Positions 25,801 to 33,329 of a stretch of 35,455 nt of DNA are shown here, one piece after another. A program made the translations under genes and the position numbers. Source of the DNA: Variovorax boronicumulans NBRC 103145 (lineage in GTDB: Bacteria; Pseudomonadota; Gammaproteobacteria; Burkholderiales; Burkholderiaceae_C). Within the stretch, counting starts at the first letter, position 1, and the number at the start of each line of letters is the position of its first letter. Where the stretch lies: positions 1 through 35,455 of the forward strand of contig NZ_BCUS01000066.1 in NCBI RefSeq assembly GCF_001591345.1, given 5' to 3'. The notes beneath the pieces were generated by a model. That model saw nothing but the letters and a program-made list of their open reading frames with translations. It was not told the origin of the DNA and searched no databases.

Positions 25801-26724
25801 TCAGGCCGCGACCTTCGCGCGCCTCGCCGGCTGGAAGGTCGTGACGAAGAAGCCGAGCAGGATCAGCACGATGCCTGCAATGTGAAAGCCGCGCACGGGC
25901 TCCCGCAGCACAAGGAACGCCAGCAGCGCAGTGAACAGCGCGACGAGATGGAACGACACGCCCGTCACCGTCGCCCCCAACGTCGCGACACAGCGGCTCC
26001 ACAGGATGAAGGCGAACAGCGACGCGAAGAGGCCGATGTACAGCACCGCGCCCACCGAGGCCACGTCGGTCGGAATGCGCGCGCCGCGTGCCAGCTCGAT
26101 CACCCAGAACGGCATCAGCACCACCAGCCCGGCGGCCATGGTCGCGGCCAGGAACACCAGCGGGCTGAGGGCCGCCGGCTTGCGCCGCAACAGTACCGAG
26201 TACACGGCGTAGTTGGCCACGGCCAGCAGCACCAGCAGCTCGCCGCCGCCCAGCCGCAATGCCAGCAGATGCGCCAGTTCGCCGCGCGCCACGATCCAGG
26301 TCACGCCGAGGAACGAGATGCCGATGCCGAGCAAGGCCTTCCAGGTGATGCGCTCGACACCGAGCACCACGGCGGCGAGCGGCACCATCAGCGGCAGCGT
26401 CGAGTTGAGGAACGCGACGCTGGTGGCGGGCACCGTCTGCAAGGCGAGGTAGCCGAGCGCGTTGTAGCCGGCGATGCCGAAGGCGCCGCACGCCGCGATC
26501 AGTCGCCAGTGCCGTGCAAGCAGCCCGCGCTCGCGCCACGCCTGCGCGCCGACGAACGGCGCCAGCACCGCCAGCGCCACGACCCAGCGCCCCACCGCGA
26601 GCGACACCGGCGGAAAGACCGGCCCGAGCGCACGCCCCAGCACGAGGTTGCCGGCCCAGAAGGCCGGCGGCACCCACAGCAGCCACACCGGATGCGCCCA
26701 CAGCGCCAGCAGCGACCTGCGCAT
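25801..26724 (-). CDS. EamA/DMT-family transporter
   Basis: This 307-residue inner-membrane protein has ten predicted helices arranged as two five-helix EamA repeats (roughly residues 12-150 and 158-295). Typical motifs are the first-helix PPAFWAGNLVLGRAL, the ALQTVPATSVAFLNSTLPLMVPLAAVVL helix pair and the C-terminal LREPVRGFHIAGIVLILLGFF. Family members export amino acids and other small metabolites. The gene is two bases after the AlaX-type gene and four before the ArgE-like gene, so the three are co-expressed. That context points to an amino-acid-like substrate, by inference. Confidence 0.88.
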   Translation of the reverse strand: MRRSLLALWAHPVWLLWVPPAFWAGNLVLGRALGPVFPPVSLAVGRWVVALAVLAPFVGAQAWRERGLLARHWRLIAACGAFGIAGYNALGYLALQTVPATSVAFLNSTLPLMVPLAAVVLGVERITWKALLGIGISFLGVTWIVARGELAHLLALRLGGGELLVLLAVANYAVYSVLLRRKPAALSPLVFLAATMAAGLVVLMPFWVIELARGARIPTDVASVGAVLYIGLFASLFAFILWSRCVATLGATVTGVSFHLVALFTALLAFLVLREPVRGFHIAGIVLILLGFFVTTFQPARRAKVAA

Positions 26725-26726
26725 GC

Positions 26727-27446
26727 CTACAGCCCCTGCAGCCCGATGCGCACGCGGCGGTTGGAGCGCCCCTTGTTCTCGATCTTGAGAATCCGCACCG
26801 GCCGCGAGGCGCTGGTGGACGCGAGGTGCGTGCCGCCGCAGGCCTGCCGGTCGAGCCCGGCGATCTCGACGATACGGACCAGGCCCTCGGCCGAAGGCGG
26901 CGGCGCCACCGAGCGGGAGCGCAGCAGCCCCTGCTCGCCATGAGCGGCGGTGACCGACACGTAGTGCGTCTGCACCGCGAGGTCCTGCGCGATCACGTCG
27001 TTCAATTCGGGCTCGAGGGCGCGCAGGCGGTCGTTGTCGGCGCCGGGCAGATCGAAGTCGATGCGCGCAGTGCCGTCGTCGTTCATCTGCACGCCCGTGA
27101 CCAGCGCGCCGTCGAAGTCACGGAAGACCAGTGCGTTGAGCACGTGCAGGTCGGTGTGCAGTTCGCGCATGCATTGCCGGAAGACCGGATCGACCTCGGC
27201 CTGGACGTCGCCGGTGATCTCGATACGATCGGGCAGCTGGACCCAGACCAGACCGCCCTCCTCGGAAAAACCGGTGACGGGCACCTCGCCGCCCTGCCAG
27301 CGGACGACGCCGCGGTCCGGCAGCTGCCCGCCCCCGCCGGGATAGAACGGATGCTGCGACAGCCGCACGGCACCGGGCCGCGATTGAAGAACCTGGGCGT
27401 CCAGCCGCAGGATGTCGGCATGTTCCTGGCAGAAGAGTCGTGTCAT
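26727..27446 (-). CDS. Stand-alone alanyl-tRNA editing protein (AlaX-like)
   Basis: The 239-residue protein is the free-standing version of the AlaRS editing domain, which deacylates mischarged tRNA-Ala carrying Ser or Gly. The N-terminal HPFYPGGGGQLPDRG loop and the zinc ligands H97 and H101 (HTDLH), C203 and H207 (CGGTH) are present. There is no aminoacylation or C-Ala domain. It lies 77 bases downstream of an AraC regulator and two bases upstream of an EamA transporter gene. Some AlaX-like proteins act on other amino acids, and pairing with an exporter and a deacylase suggests protection against an unwanted amino acid. Confidence 0.88.
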   Translation of the reverse strand: MTRLFCQEHADILRLDAQVLQSRPGAVRLSQHPFYPGGGGQLPDRGVVRWQGGEVPVTGFSEEGGLVWVQLPDRIEITGDVQAEVDPVFRQCMRELHTDLHVLNALVFRDFDGALVTGVQMNDDGTARIDFDLPGADNDRLRALEPELNDVIAQDLAVQTHYVSVTAAHGEQGLLRSRSVAPPPSAEGLVRIVEIAGLDRQACGGTHLASTSASRPVRILKIENKGRSNRRVRIGLQGL

Positions 27447-27523
27447 GGGTGGCCTTGCTGAGAAGCCTCAGCATGGCAGGACGACCCGAAACGCTATTGG
27501 CTGAAATTGCGCTCGCGGCTCGA

Positions 27524-28354
27524 TCAGTTCGCCCGGGCGTGCACGTACTGCAACGGCGTCATGCCGAAGGTGCGCTTGAAGTGCTTGTTCAGCGCGCTCT
27601 GGTCATAGAAGCCCGAGGCCAGCGCGGCCTCGGCCACGGGCTGGCCCGCATCGAGCTGCCGCAGCGCGGCCCGCAGGCGCAGCTGCGTCAGGTAGGTGTG
27701 TGGGGTCAGCCCGAGCGTGCGGTGGAAGGCGCCGATCAGCTGGAAGGTCGTCAGGTCAGCGGCCTGCGCCATCTGCTCGAGCGTCAGCCGCTCGGCATGG
27801 CCGTCGCGCATCAGTTCGAGCACGGGCGCGAGCACGCGCACCTCCGAGGGCGCAGCCGCTACGCGCGACCCGGCCTGTCCGTGCGCGGCGAACAGCGCAC
27901 CGAAGCTGCGCACGAGCAGTTCCTGGTGCAGCAGCGGATCAGGCTCTCCGTCTAGGGCGTAGTGCAGCGCCAGGAAGCGCGCGATGAGGTCCGGGTCGCG
28001 AAAGACGTTCGATGTGAAGTGCCGGGGCTGGTCGATGCCCAGCGACGCGAGCACGCCCTGAAGCCCCTGCCCGGCCAGGTAGAACGACCGGTAGCGCCAA
28101 CGCGGGCTGCCGGCCATGCGACCCGAGTGCGGCTCGCCGGGGTTGAAGACCAGCAGCGCCTGCGTGTGGGCCACGTCGGTGCGGCCCCGGCTCCTGAACT
28201 CCGAGCCGCCCACCTCCGTGACCGCGACCACGAGGGAGTCGTGCACGTGCGGGGCGTAGTCATGCGTCGTGAAGTCGGCATGGAGCAGGTCCATGCCCGG
28301 CACACCGGGTGCGTGCCAATACCGCGAGGTGTTGCGAGGATCGGAGCGGGCCAA
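27524..28354 (-). CDS. AraC-family transcriptional regulator
   Basis: This 276-residue regulator has an N-terminal cupin-type sensing domain (DYAPHVHDSLVVAVTEVGG, NPGEPHSG) and a C-terminal double helix-turn-helix from about residue 175 (LTLEQMAQAADLTTFQLIGAFHRTLGLTPHTYL and EAALASGFYDQSALNKHFKRTFGMTPLQY). The start is TTG 28354. No ATG is in frame until residue 21, and GAAAGGA six bases upstream supports TTG. That ribosome site lies inside a 16-base palindrome, so translation or autoregulation may be controlled there. It heads the run AlaX - EamA - ArgE and probably regulates it. The inducer is unknown. Confidence 0.87.
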   Translation of the reverse strand: MARSDPRNTSRYWHAPGVPGMDLLHADFTTHDYAPHVHDSLVVAVTEVGGSEFRSRGRTDVAHTQALLVFNPGEPHSGRMAGSPRWRYRSFYLAGQGLQGVLASLGIDQPRHFTSNVFRDPDLIARFLALHYALDGEPDPLLHQELLVRSFGALFAAHGQAGSRVAAAPSEVRVLAPVLELMRDGHAERLTLEQMAQAADLTTFQLIGAFHRTLGLTPHTYLTQLRLRAALRQLDAGQPVAEAALASGFYDQSALNKHFKRTFGMTPLQYVHARAN

Positions 28355-28361
28355 CGGGCGT

Positions 28362-28377
28362 CCTTTCGCGCGAAAGG
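28362..28377. promoter_or_regulatory. Palindrome enclosing the ribosome site of the AraC gene
   Basis: CCTTTCGCGCGAAAGG is a perfect 16-base palindrome. On the minus strand its second half supplies the GAAAGGA ribosome site of the TTG start at 28354, so a hairpin here would hide it. It could equally be a protein operator. Confidence 0.4.
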
Positions 28378-28432
28378 CGGCGCCGCCGGTGGCCGCCGCT
28401 TCAGGTGCGATTAGACCGCAAGCGGTGTGCCA

Positions 28433-28452
28433 GCGCGTGCGTCAGCACGCGC
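28433..28452 (-). terminator. Hairpin after guaA
   Basis: GCGCGTGC (28433-28440) and GCACGCGC (28445-28452) form a perfect eight-pair stem with a four-base loop, nine bases beyond the guaA stop on the minus strand. No T-run follows, so termination may need Rho. A smaller ACCGC-AA-GCGGT repeat lies farther downstream. Confidence 0.45.
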
Positions 28453-28461
28453 GATGGGGGA

Positions 28462-30081
28462 TCACTCCCACTCGATCGTCGCCGGCGGCTTGCTCGATAC
28501 GTCGTAGGTCACGCGGTTGATGCCTCGCACCTCGTTGATGATGCGGCCCGACACCTTCTTGAGCAGCGCGTACGGCAGCTCGGCCCAGTCGGCGGTCATG
28601 AAGTCGCTGGTCTGCACGGCGCGCAGCGCCACCACGTAGTCGTAGGTACGGCCGTCGCCCATCACGCCCACGCTCTTCACGGGCAGGAACACGGTGAAGG
28701 CCTGGCTCGTGAGGTCGTACCAGGTCTTGCCGGTCTCGGCGTCGGTGAAGTTGCGCAGCTCTTCGATGAAGATCGCGTCGGCGCGGCGCAGCAGGTCGGC
28801 GTATTCCTTCTTCACTTCGCCCAGGATGCGCACGCCCAGGCCGGGGCCGGGGAACGGGTGGCGGTACACCATCTCGGGCGGCAGGCCGAGGGCCACGCCG
28901 AGTTCGCGCACTTCGTCCTTGAACAGGTCGCGCAGCGGTTCGAGCAGCTTGAGGCCGAGCTGTTCGGGCAGGCCGCCCACGTTGTGGTGGCTCTTGATGG
29001 TGACGGCCTTCTTGCTCTTGGCGCCGCCCGACTCGATGACGTCGGGGTAGATGGTGCCTTGCGCCAGGAAGGTCGCGCCCTTGTGGCCGCCGTCGCCCGC
29101 TTTGAGCTTGGCAGCCTCTTGCTTGAACACGGTGACGAATTCGCCGCCGATGATCTTGCGCTTGGCTTCAGGGTCGCTCACGCCCGCGAGCTTGCCCAGG
29201 AACAGGTCGCTGGCATCGACGCGAATGACCTTCGCATGCAGCTTGCCTTCGAACATTTCCATGACCATGTCGCCTTCGTTCAGGCGCAGCAGGCCGTGGT
29301 CGACGAACACGCAGGTCAGCTGGTCGCCGATGGCGCGGTGGATGAGCGCGGCAGCCACGCTCGAGTCGACACCGCCCGACAGGCCGAGGATGACTTCTTC
29401 GTCGCCCACCTGCTCGCGGATCTTCTGCACGGCTTCGGCGATGTGGTCGCGCATGACCCAGTCGGGCTTGGCTTCGCAGATGCCGAGCACGAAGCGGTCG
29501 ATGATGGCCTTGCCCTGCACGGTGTGCGTGACTTCGGGGTGGAACTGCAGCGCGTAGTAGCGGCGCGCCTCGTCGGCCATGCCGGCGATGGGGCAGCTGT
29601 CGGTGCTGGCCATGAGCTTGAAGCCGGGCGGCAGCTCGGTGACCTTGTCGCCGTGGCTCATCCACACGTTGAGCATGCCGAAGCCCTCGGGCGTGGTGAA
29701 GTCGGCGATGTCTTTCAGCAGCGCGGTGTGGCCATGGGCGCGCACGGCGGCGAAGCCGAACTCACGCTTGTGGCCGCCTTCGACCTTACCGCCGAGCTGG
29801 TGGGCCATGGTCTGCATGCCGTAGCAGATGCCGAGCACCGGAATGCCGAGATCGAACACGGCTTGCGGGCACTTGTCGGTGGTCTCTTCGTACACGCTGG
29901 CGTGGCTGCCCGAGAGGATCACGCCCTTGAGGTGGCCGTCGGCGGCGTATTCGCGCACCCACTCGTCGGTGACATCGCAGGGATGCACTTCGCTGAGCAC
30001 ATGCGCTTCGCGCACGCGGCGTGCGATGAGCTGGGTGACTTGCGAGCCGAAGTCGAGGATGAGGATCTTGTCGTGTTGCAT
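28462..30081 (-). CDS. guaA: GMP synthase (glutamine-hydrolysing)
   Basis: The start at 30081 (MQHDKILILDFGSQ) gives 539 residues; the frame upstream is VapC shadow. The glutamine amidotransferase domain has Cys86 (GICYG), H181 and E183 (FHPEV). The ATP pyrophosphatase domain has SGGVDSS at 235-241, and the dimerisation domain ends in KPPATIEWE. The enzyme turns XMP, ATP and glutamine into GMP, following IMP dehydrogenase. guaB lies upstream on the same strand, but vapBC separates the two. The bases before the ATG (GAGTCCTTTCGCC) hold no clear ribosome site, and the vapC stop is only 11 bases away, so guaA translation may be coupled to vapC. Confidence 0.97.
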   Translation of the reverse strand: MQHDKILILDFGSQVTQLIARRVREAHVLSEVHPCDVTDEWVREYAADGHLKGVILSGSHASVYEETTDKCPQAVFDLGIPVLGICYGMQTMAHQLGGKVEGGHKREFGFAAVRAHGHTALLKDIADFTTPEGFGMLNVWMSHGDKVTELPPGFKLMASTDSCPIAGMADEARRYYALQFHPEVTHTVQGKAIIDRFVLGICEAKPDWVMRDHIAEAVQKIREQVGDEEVILGLSGGVDSSVAAALIHRAIGDQLTCVFVDHGLLRLNEGDMVMEMFEGKLHAKVIRVDASDLFLGKLAGVSDPEAKRKIIGGEFVTVFKQEAAKLKAGDGGHKGATFLAQGTIYPDVIESGGAKSKKAVTIKSHHNVGGLPEQLGLKLLEPLRDLFKDEVRELGVALGLPPEMVYRHPFPGPGLGVRILGEVKKEYADLLRRADAIFIEELRNFTDAETGKTWYDLTSQAFTVFLPVKSVGVMGDGRTYDYVVALRAVQTSDFMTADWAELPYALLKKVSGRIINEVRGINRVTYDVSSKPPATIEWE

Positions 30082-30092
30082 GGCGAAAGGAC

Positions 30093-30527
30093 TCAGAGCG
30101 TTGAAATGTCGAACAGCTTGACGCCCGCGTGCGGCGCAGCCTGGATGAGGTGCTCGTCGAAGGTGGCAAGCGGAAGGTTGAGCGATTTGGCGAGCCAGAG
30201 GTAGCCCGCATCGTAGAGCGAGACGCCCGCGTCGATGGCGACGGCGAGCACGGCCTTGTGCTGGGCCGGCGCGAGGTCGTGCAGCTCCACGCGGTGGCGG
30301 ATGGCGTCGAGCACGCTCCACAGGCCTTCGACGGCCGATGCCGGGATGCGGCCGCTGCGCACGCCGTTGGCGAGGATGTTGGCGCACTCCCATTGCCAGG
30401 CATTGGGCGCCTGCGGCTCGACCTCGTCGCGCCGGATGGCGGCGTAGAGCCTGCGGGTGTGTTCGTTGGCCTGGTCGGGCAGCAGCCAGGCGGCGGTGAC
30501 CGAGGCGTCCATGACGAAGGCGGTCAT
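30093..30527 (-). CDS. vapC: PIN-domain toxin, VapC family
   Basis: This 144-residue PIN-domain ribonuclease has all four acidic residues of the metal site: Asp7 (VMDAS), Glu47 (WECAN), Asp106 (YDAGYLWLA) and Asp124 (TFDEH). VapC toxins cleave specific tRNA or rRNA sites when freed from VapB. The start overlaps the antitoxin stop by four bases. The stop lies 11 bases before guaA, placing a toxin gene inside the guaB-guaA unit. The toxin looks intact, with no frameshift or missing residue. Its RNA target cannot be read from sequence. Confidence 0.92.
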   Translation of the reverse strand: MTAFVMDASVTAAWLLPDQANEHTRRLYAAIRRDEVEPQAPNAWQWECANILANGVRSGRIPASAVEGLWSVLDAIRHRVELHDLAPAQHKAVLAVAIDAGVSLYDAGYLWLAKSLNLPLATFDEHLIQAAPHAGVKLFDISTL

Positions 30528-30772
30528 GGCTGGCGTCCCTGGTCCTGGAGCTCGCGGACCGTGGGGCCGGGCTGGATGGTGGCGTGCAGCGCGTCGATCT
30601 GCCCGAGCTCGCGGGCGATCTGCTCGTCGGTGATAACGGGCTTGCGGCGCACCGGCAGCATGCGCACGACTTCCTTGCCGTGGCGGGTGATGCGAACCTC
30701 CTCGCCCTTTTCGACCAGGTCGATCAGGGCCGAGAAGTTGTTCTTGGCTTCAGCGATGCCGATGGATTGCAT
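30524..30772 (-). CDS. vapB: Phd/YefM-type antitoxin (VapB)
   Basis: The 82-residue protein begins MQSIGIAEAKNNFSALIDLVEKGEEVRITRHGKEVVRM, the DNA-binding Phd/YefM fold. A charged C-terminal tail (TDEQIARELGQIDALH) would wrap the VapC toxin. It precedes the toxin with an ATGA overlap. Its start codon lies within a long inverted repeat that is probably its own operator, giving the usual autoregulation by the VapBC complex. There is no Shine-Dalgarno sequence before the ATG (CTGGCCCAA), so initiation may be weak or use an unusual signal. Confidence 0.9.
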   Translation of the reverse strand: MQSIGIAEAKNNFSALIDLVEKGEEVRITRHGKEVVRMLPVRRKPVITDEQIARELGQIDALHATIQPGPTVRELQDQGRQP

Positions 30773-30803
30773 TTGGGCCAGAAAATTTGAATCTGGCCCA
30801 AAT
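30771..30803. promoter_or_regulatory. VapB operator: 11-base inverted repeat
   Basis: ATTTGGGCCAG (30771-30781) and CTGGCCCAAAT (30793-30803) are perfect inverted arms around an 11-base AT-rich spacer. The repeat covers the vapB start codon and reaches the predicted -10 box. Further TCTGGCC copies start at 30815 and 30834, in addition to the one at 30792 in the right arm. Confidence 0.7.
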
Positions 30804-30831
30804 TTTAAGCCGAGTCTGGCCTGACTTTCAA
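30802..30831 (-). promoter_or_regulatory. vapBC promoter
   Basis: On the minus strand TTGAAA (30831-30826) and TAAAAT (30807-30802) match 5 of 6 positions each and are 18 bases apart. The promoter begins 19 bases after the guaB stop and would also transcribe guaA. TCTGGCC repeats lie upstream of the -35 box and between the two boxes. Confidence 0.55.
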
Positions 30832-30849
30832 GGTCTGGCCAGATTGGGC

Positions 30850-32319
30850 TTACTCAGCGCGGTAGTTCGGGGCTTCCTTCGTGATCTGCACGTCGTGTAC
30901 GTGGCTCTCACGGATGCCGGCCGTAGTGATCTCGACGAACTCGGCCTTGTTCTGCATGTCCTCGATGGTCGCGCAGCCGCAGTAGCCCATGCTGGCACGC
31001 ACGCCGCCGGCCATCTGGTAGACGATGGAGACGATCGAGCCCTTGTAGGGCACGCGGCCTTCGATGCCTTCGGGCACGAGCTTGTCGGTGTTGGGGTTGC
31101 CGGTGGTCGATTCCTGGAAGTACCGGTCGGCACTGCCCTGCTGCATCGCACCGATGGAGCCCATGCCGCGGTAGCTCTTGTAGCTGCGGCCCTGGTACAG
31201 CACGATTTCGCCCGGAGCCTCTTCGGTGCCGGCGAACATGCTGCCCATCATCACGGTGCTGGCGCCGGCCGCGATGGCCTTGGCGATGTCGCCCGAGTAG
31301 CGCACGCCGCCATCGGAGATCAGCGGAATGCCGGTGCCCTGCAGCGCGGTGGCGACGCTGTCGACCGCCATGATCTGCGGCACGCCCACGCCGGCGACGA
31401 TGCGGGTGGTGCAGATGGAGCCGGGGCCGATGCCGACCTTGACGGCGTCGGCCCCGGCGTCGGCCAGCGCACGCGCGGCGTCGCCGGTGGCGATGTTGCC
31501 GCCGATGACGTCGACCTGCGGATAGTTCTTCTTGACCCAGCGCACGCGCTCGATCACGCCGGCGCTGTGGCCGTGGGCGGTGTCGACCACGATGGCGTCG
31601 ACGCCGGCCTTCACCAAGGCTTCGACGCGCTCTTCGGTGCCGTCACCCACGCCGACTGCCGCGCCCACGCGCAGGCGGCCGTTGGCATCGCGTGCGGCGT
31701 TGGGGAAGCTGGTCTGCTTGGTGATGTCCTTGACGGTGATGAGGCCCTTGAGCTCCCAGTCGCCGTTGATGACCAGCAAGCGCTCGAGCTTGTGCTTGTT
31801 CAGCAGCGCCTTGGCTTCGGCCAGCGTGGTGCCGTCGGGCACGGTGATGAGCCGGTCGCGCTGCGTCATGATTTCGCTGACGGGCACGTCGTAGCGGTTC
31901 TCGAAGCGCAGGTCGCGCCCCGTGACGATGCCGACGACCTTGCCGCCGTCGATCACCGGGAAACCCGAGATGCCGAGCTGGTCGGACAGTGCCATCACCT
32001 GGCGCACGGAGTGCGTCGGCGTGATCACCACCGGGTCTCGCAAGACACCCGACTCATAGCGCTTCACACGGGCCACTTCGGCGGCCTGCTGTTGCGCGGT
32101 GAGGTTCTTGTGCACGATGCCGATGCCACCTTCCTGCGCGATGGCGATCGCGAGGCGGGCTTCGGTCACGGTGTCCATGGCCGCCGAGACGAGCGGCAGG
32201 TTCAACGTGATGTTGCGGGAGAACTTGGTGGCGAGAGACGTGTCCTTGGGCAGGACTTGGGAGAATGCTGGCACCAACAACACGTCGTCGAAGGTGAGCG
32301 CTTTGCCTAGAAGGCGCAT
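30850..32319 (-). CDS. guaB: IMP dehydrogenase
   Basis: This 489-residue protein is a standard-length IMPDH that oxidises IMP to XMP with NAD. The barrel begins LTFDDVLLVPAFS; two CBS domains (about residues 92-202) interrupt it. The catalytic loop GIGPGSICTTR contains Cys303, and the flap region has YRGMGSIGAM. It is the first step of the GMP branch; guaA lies 0.8 kb downstream behind vapBC. It is divergent from the DUF4124 gene, and a TACAAT box lies upstream. All catalytic features are present. Confidence 0.97.
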   Translation of the reverse strand: MRLLGKALTFDDVLLVPAFSQVLPKDTSLATKFSRNITLNLPLVSAAMDTVTEARLAIAIAQEGGIGIVHKNLTAQQQAAEVARVKRYESGVLRDPVVITPTHSVRQVMALSDQLGISGFPVIDGGKVVGIVTGRDLRFENRYDVPVSEIMTQRDRLITVPDGTTLAEAKALLNKHKLERLLVINGDWELKGLITVKDITKQTSFPNAARDANGRLRVGAAVGVGDGTEERVEALVKAGVDAIVVDTAHGHSAGVIERVRWVKKNYPQVDVIGGNIATGDAARALADAGADAVKVGIGPGSICTTRIVAGVGVPQIMAVDSVATALQGTGIPLISDGGVRYSGDIAKAIAAGASTVMMGSMFAGTEEAPGEIVLYQGRSYKSYRGMGSIGAMQQGSADRYFQESTTGNPNTDKLVPEGIEGRVPYKGSIVSIVYQMAGGVRASMGYCGCATIEDMQNKAEFVEITTAGIRESHVHDVQITKEAPNYRAE

Positions 32320-32340
32320 GGGTGAGGCTCCAAAAGACGG

Positions 32341-32346
32341 ATTGTA
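32341..32346 (-). promoter_or_regulatory. Candidate -10 box of guaB
   Basis: TACAAT (minus strand) lies about 22 bases upstream of the guaB ATG and is followed by CCGTC, the same TACAATCCGTC string seen before ratA. A -35 box at usual spacing is not convincing. Confidence 0.35.
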
Positions 32347-32414
32347 ACGAGGCCCTCGCCCGCTTCGCCGGCGCGGGTTCTTTTTGACCGTTGCAAAACC
32401 GCCTATTCCGGATG

Positions 32415-32441
32415 TTGCAAAAAGTAAGGCCCAGCTAAACT
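32415..32441 (+). promoter_or_regulatory. Candidate promoter of a leaderless DUF4124 transcript
   Basis: TTGCAA (32415-32420) and TAAACT (32436-32441) are 15 bases apart, and the predicted start coincides with the ATG at 32448. GTTGCAAAA also occurs 24 bases upstream (32390-32398), making a direct repeat. No ribosome site is present. Confidence 0.4.
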
Positions 32442-32447
32442 CCGCGC

Positions 32448-32966
32448 ATGAATCTCCTGCATTGGCTGGTACTGGGTTGCGCGTGCGCGCTGCCGCTCTC
32501 GGCGAGCGCGCAATGGCAATGGGTCGACAACAGCGGCAAGAAGGTCTTCAGCGACCAGCCGCCGCCCACCGACATCCCCGAAAAGAACATCCTGCGCCGC
32601 GCCGGCCCCTCGCCGTCGGCCCGGGCGCCCGCCCCGGCCACGCCGGCCCCCGAAGGAAGTAGCGACACGGCCGCAGCCGCCAAGGCCGCGCCGCCGCCCA
32701 AGCCCACGGGCGTGGACAAGGAACTCGAGGAAAAGACCAAGAAGGCCGAGGCCGAGCAGAAGGCCAAGGAAGCGGCTGAAGCGGCGAAGATCGCCAAGGC
32801 AAAAGCCGAGAGCTGCGCCCGCGCACGGGAAGGCAAAGCCACGATCGACAGTGGCATCCGCCTCGCCAAGGTCAACGCCAAGGGCGAGCGCGAAATCATG
32901 GACGACGCTGCGCGCGCAGCCGAGCAGAAGCGGGTTCAGTCGGTCATCGACAGCGACTGCAAGTAA
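32448..32966 (+). CDS. DUF4124-domain exported protein
   Basis: The 172-residue protein has a signal peptide ending SASA, then QWQWVDNSGKKVFSDQPPPTDIPEKNI, the short DUF4124 domain found at the mature N-terminus of many betaproteobacterial periplasmic proteins. An Ala/Pro-rich linker (about residues 50-88) leads to a highly charged Lys/Glu/Ala helix (about 90-125) that may form a coiled coil. Two cysteines, in ESCARAREG and near the end (SDCK), could pair. Its function is unknown. It stands alone, divergent from guaB and convergent with rnfH. The start lacks a ribosome site. Confidence 0.85.
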   Translation: MNLLHWLVLGCACALPLSASAQWQWVDNSGKKVFSDQPPPTDIPEKNILRRAGPSPSARAPAPATPAPEGSSDTAAAAKAAPPPKPTGVDKELEEKTKKAEAEQKAKEAAEAAKIAKAKAESCARAREGKATIDSGIRLAKVNAKGEREIMDDAARAAEQKRVQSVIDSDCK

Positions 32967-32981
32967 GCCCGCGACGGCCGC

Positions 32982-33329
32982 TCAGTAGCCGTCCTTGCCG
33001 CCCTTGCGCTTGTTCGCGAACAGGCCCGTGCCGCGCGCCCCCTGGCGCTGGAAGCGTTCACGGCGCGCCACCTTCGGATCGACCGTGAGCGGCCGGCACA
33101 ACTCGATGCGGTCGCCGTCCTTCAACGGCTGCTCCCACGCCACCGCCCGGCCCCAGATGCCCGGCGTCATGGCATGCCGCCAGTCCAGGTCGGGAAAGCG
33201 CTGCATGAGATCGCTGGCCTTCACCGCCTCGGCCACCGCGGTGCCGGGCGCGAGCTGCAGGACCTGCTCGAACACCTCGCGCGCCGCCGGCGAACAGCTC
33301 AGCGTGACCTCGATGCGGCGATCGGCCAT
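32982..33329 (-). CDS. rnfH: RnfH-family ubiquitin-like-fold protein
   Basis: The 115-residue protein has the beta-grasp pattern of RnfH (UPF0125/YfjF): IEVTLSCSPAAREVFEQVLQLAPGTAVAEAVKAS, then WGRAVAWEQPLKDGDRIELCRPLTVDPKVARRER. The basic C-terminal tail is typical. Family members are encoded beside ratA and smpB in many proteobacteria; their function is not settled despite the name and despite toxin-antitoxin proposals (PasI). The start shares one base with the ratA stop (TGATG), so the pair is coupled. Confidence 0.9.
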   Translation of the reverse strand: MADRRIEVTLSCSPAAREVFEQVLQLAPGTAVAEAVKASDLMQRFPDLDWRHAMTPGIWGRAVAWEQPLKDGDRIELCRPLTVDPKVARRERFQRQGARGTGLFANKRKGGKDGY

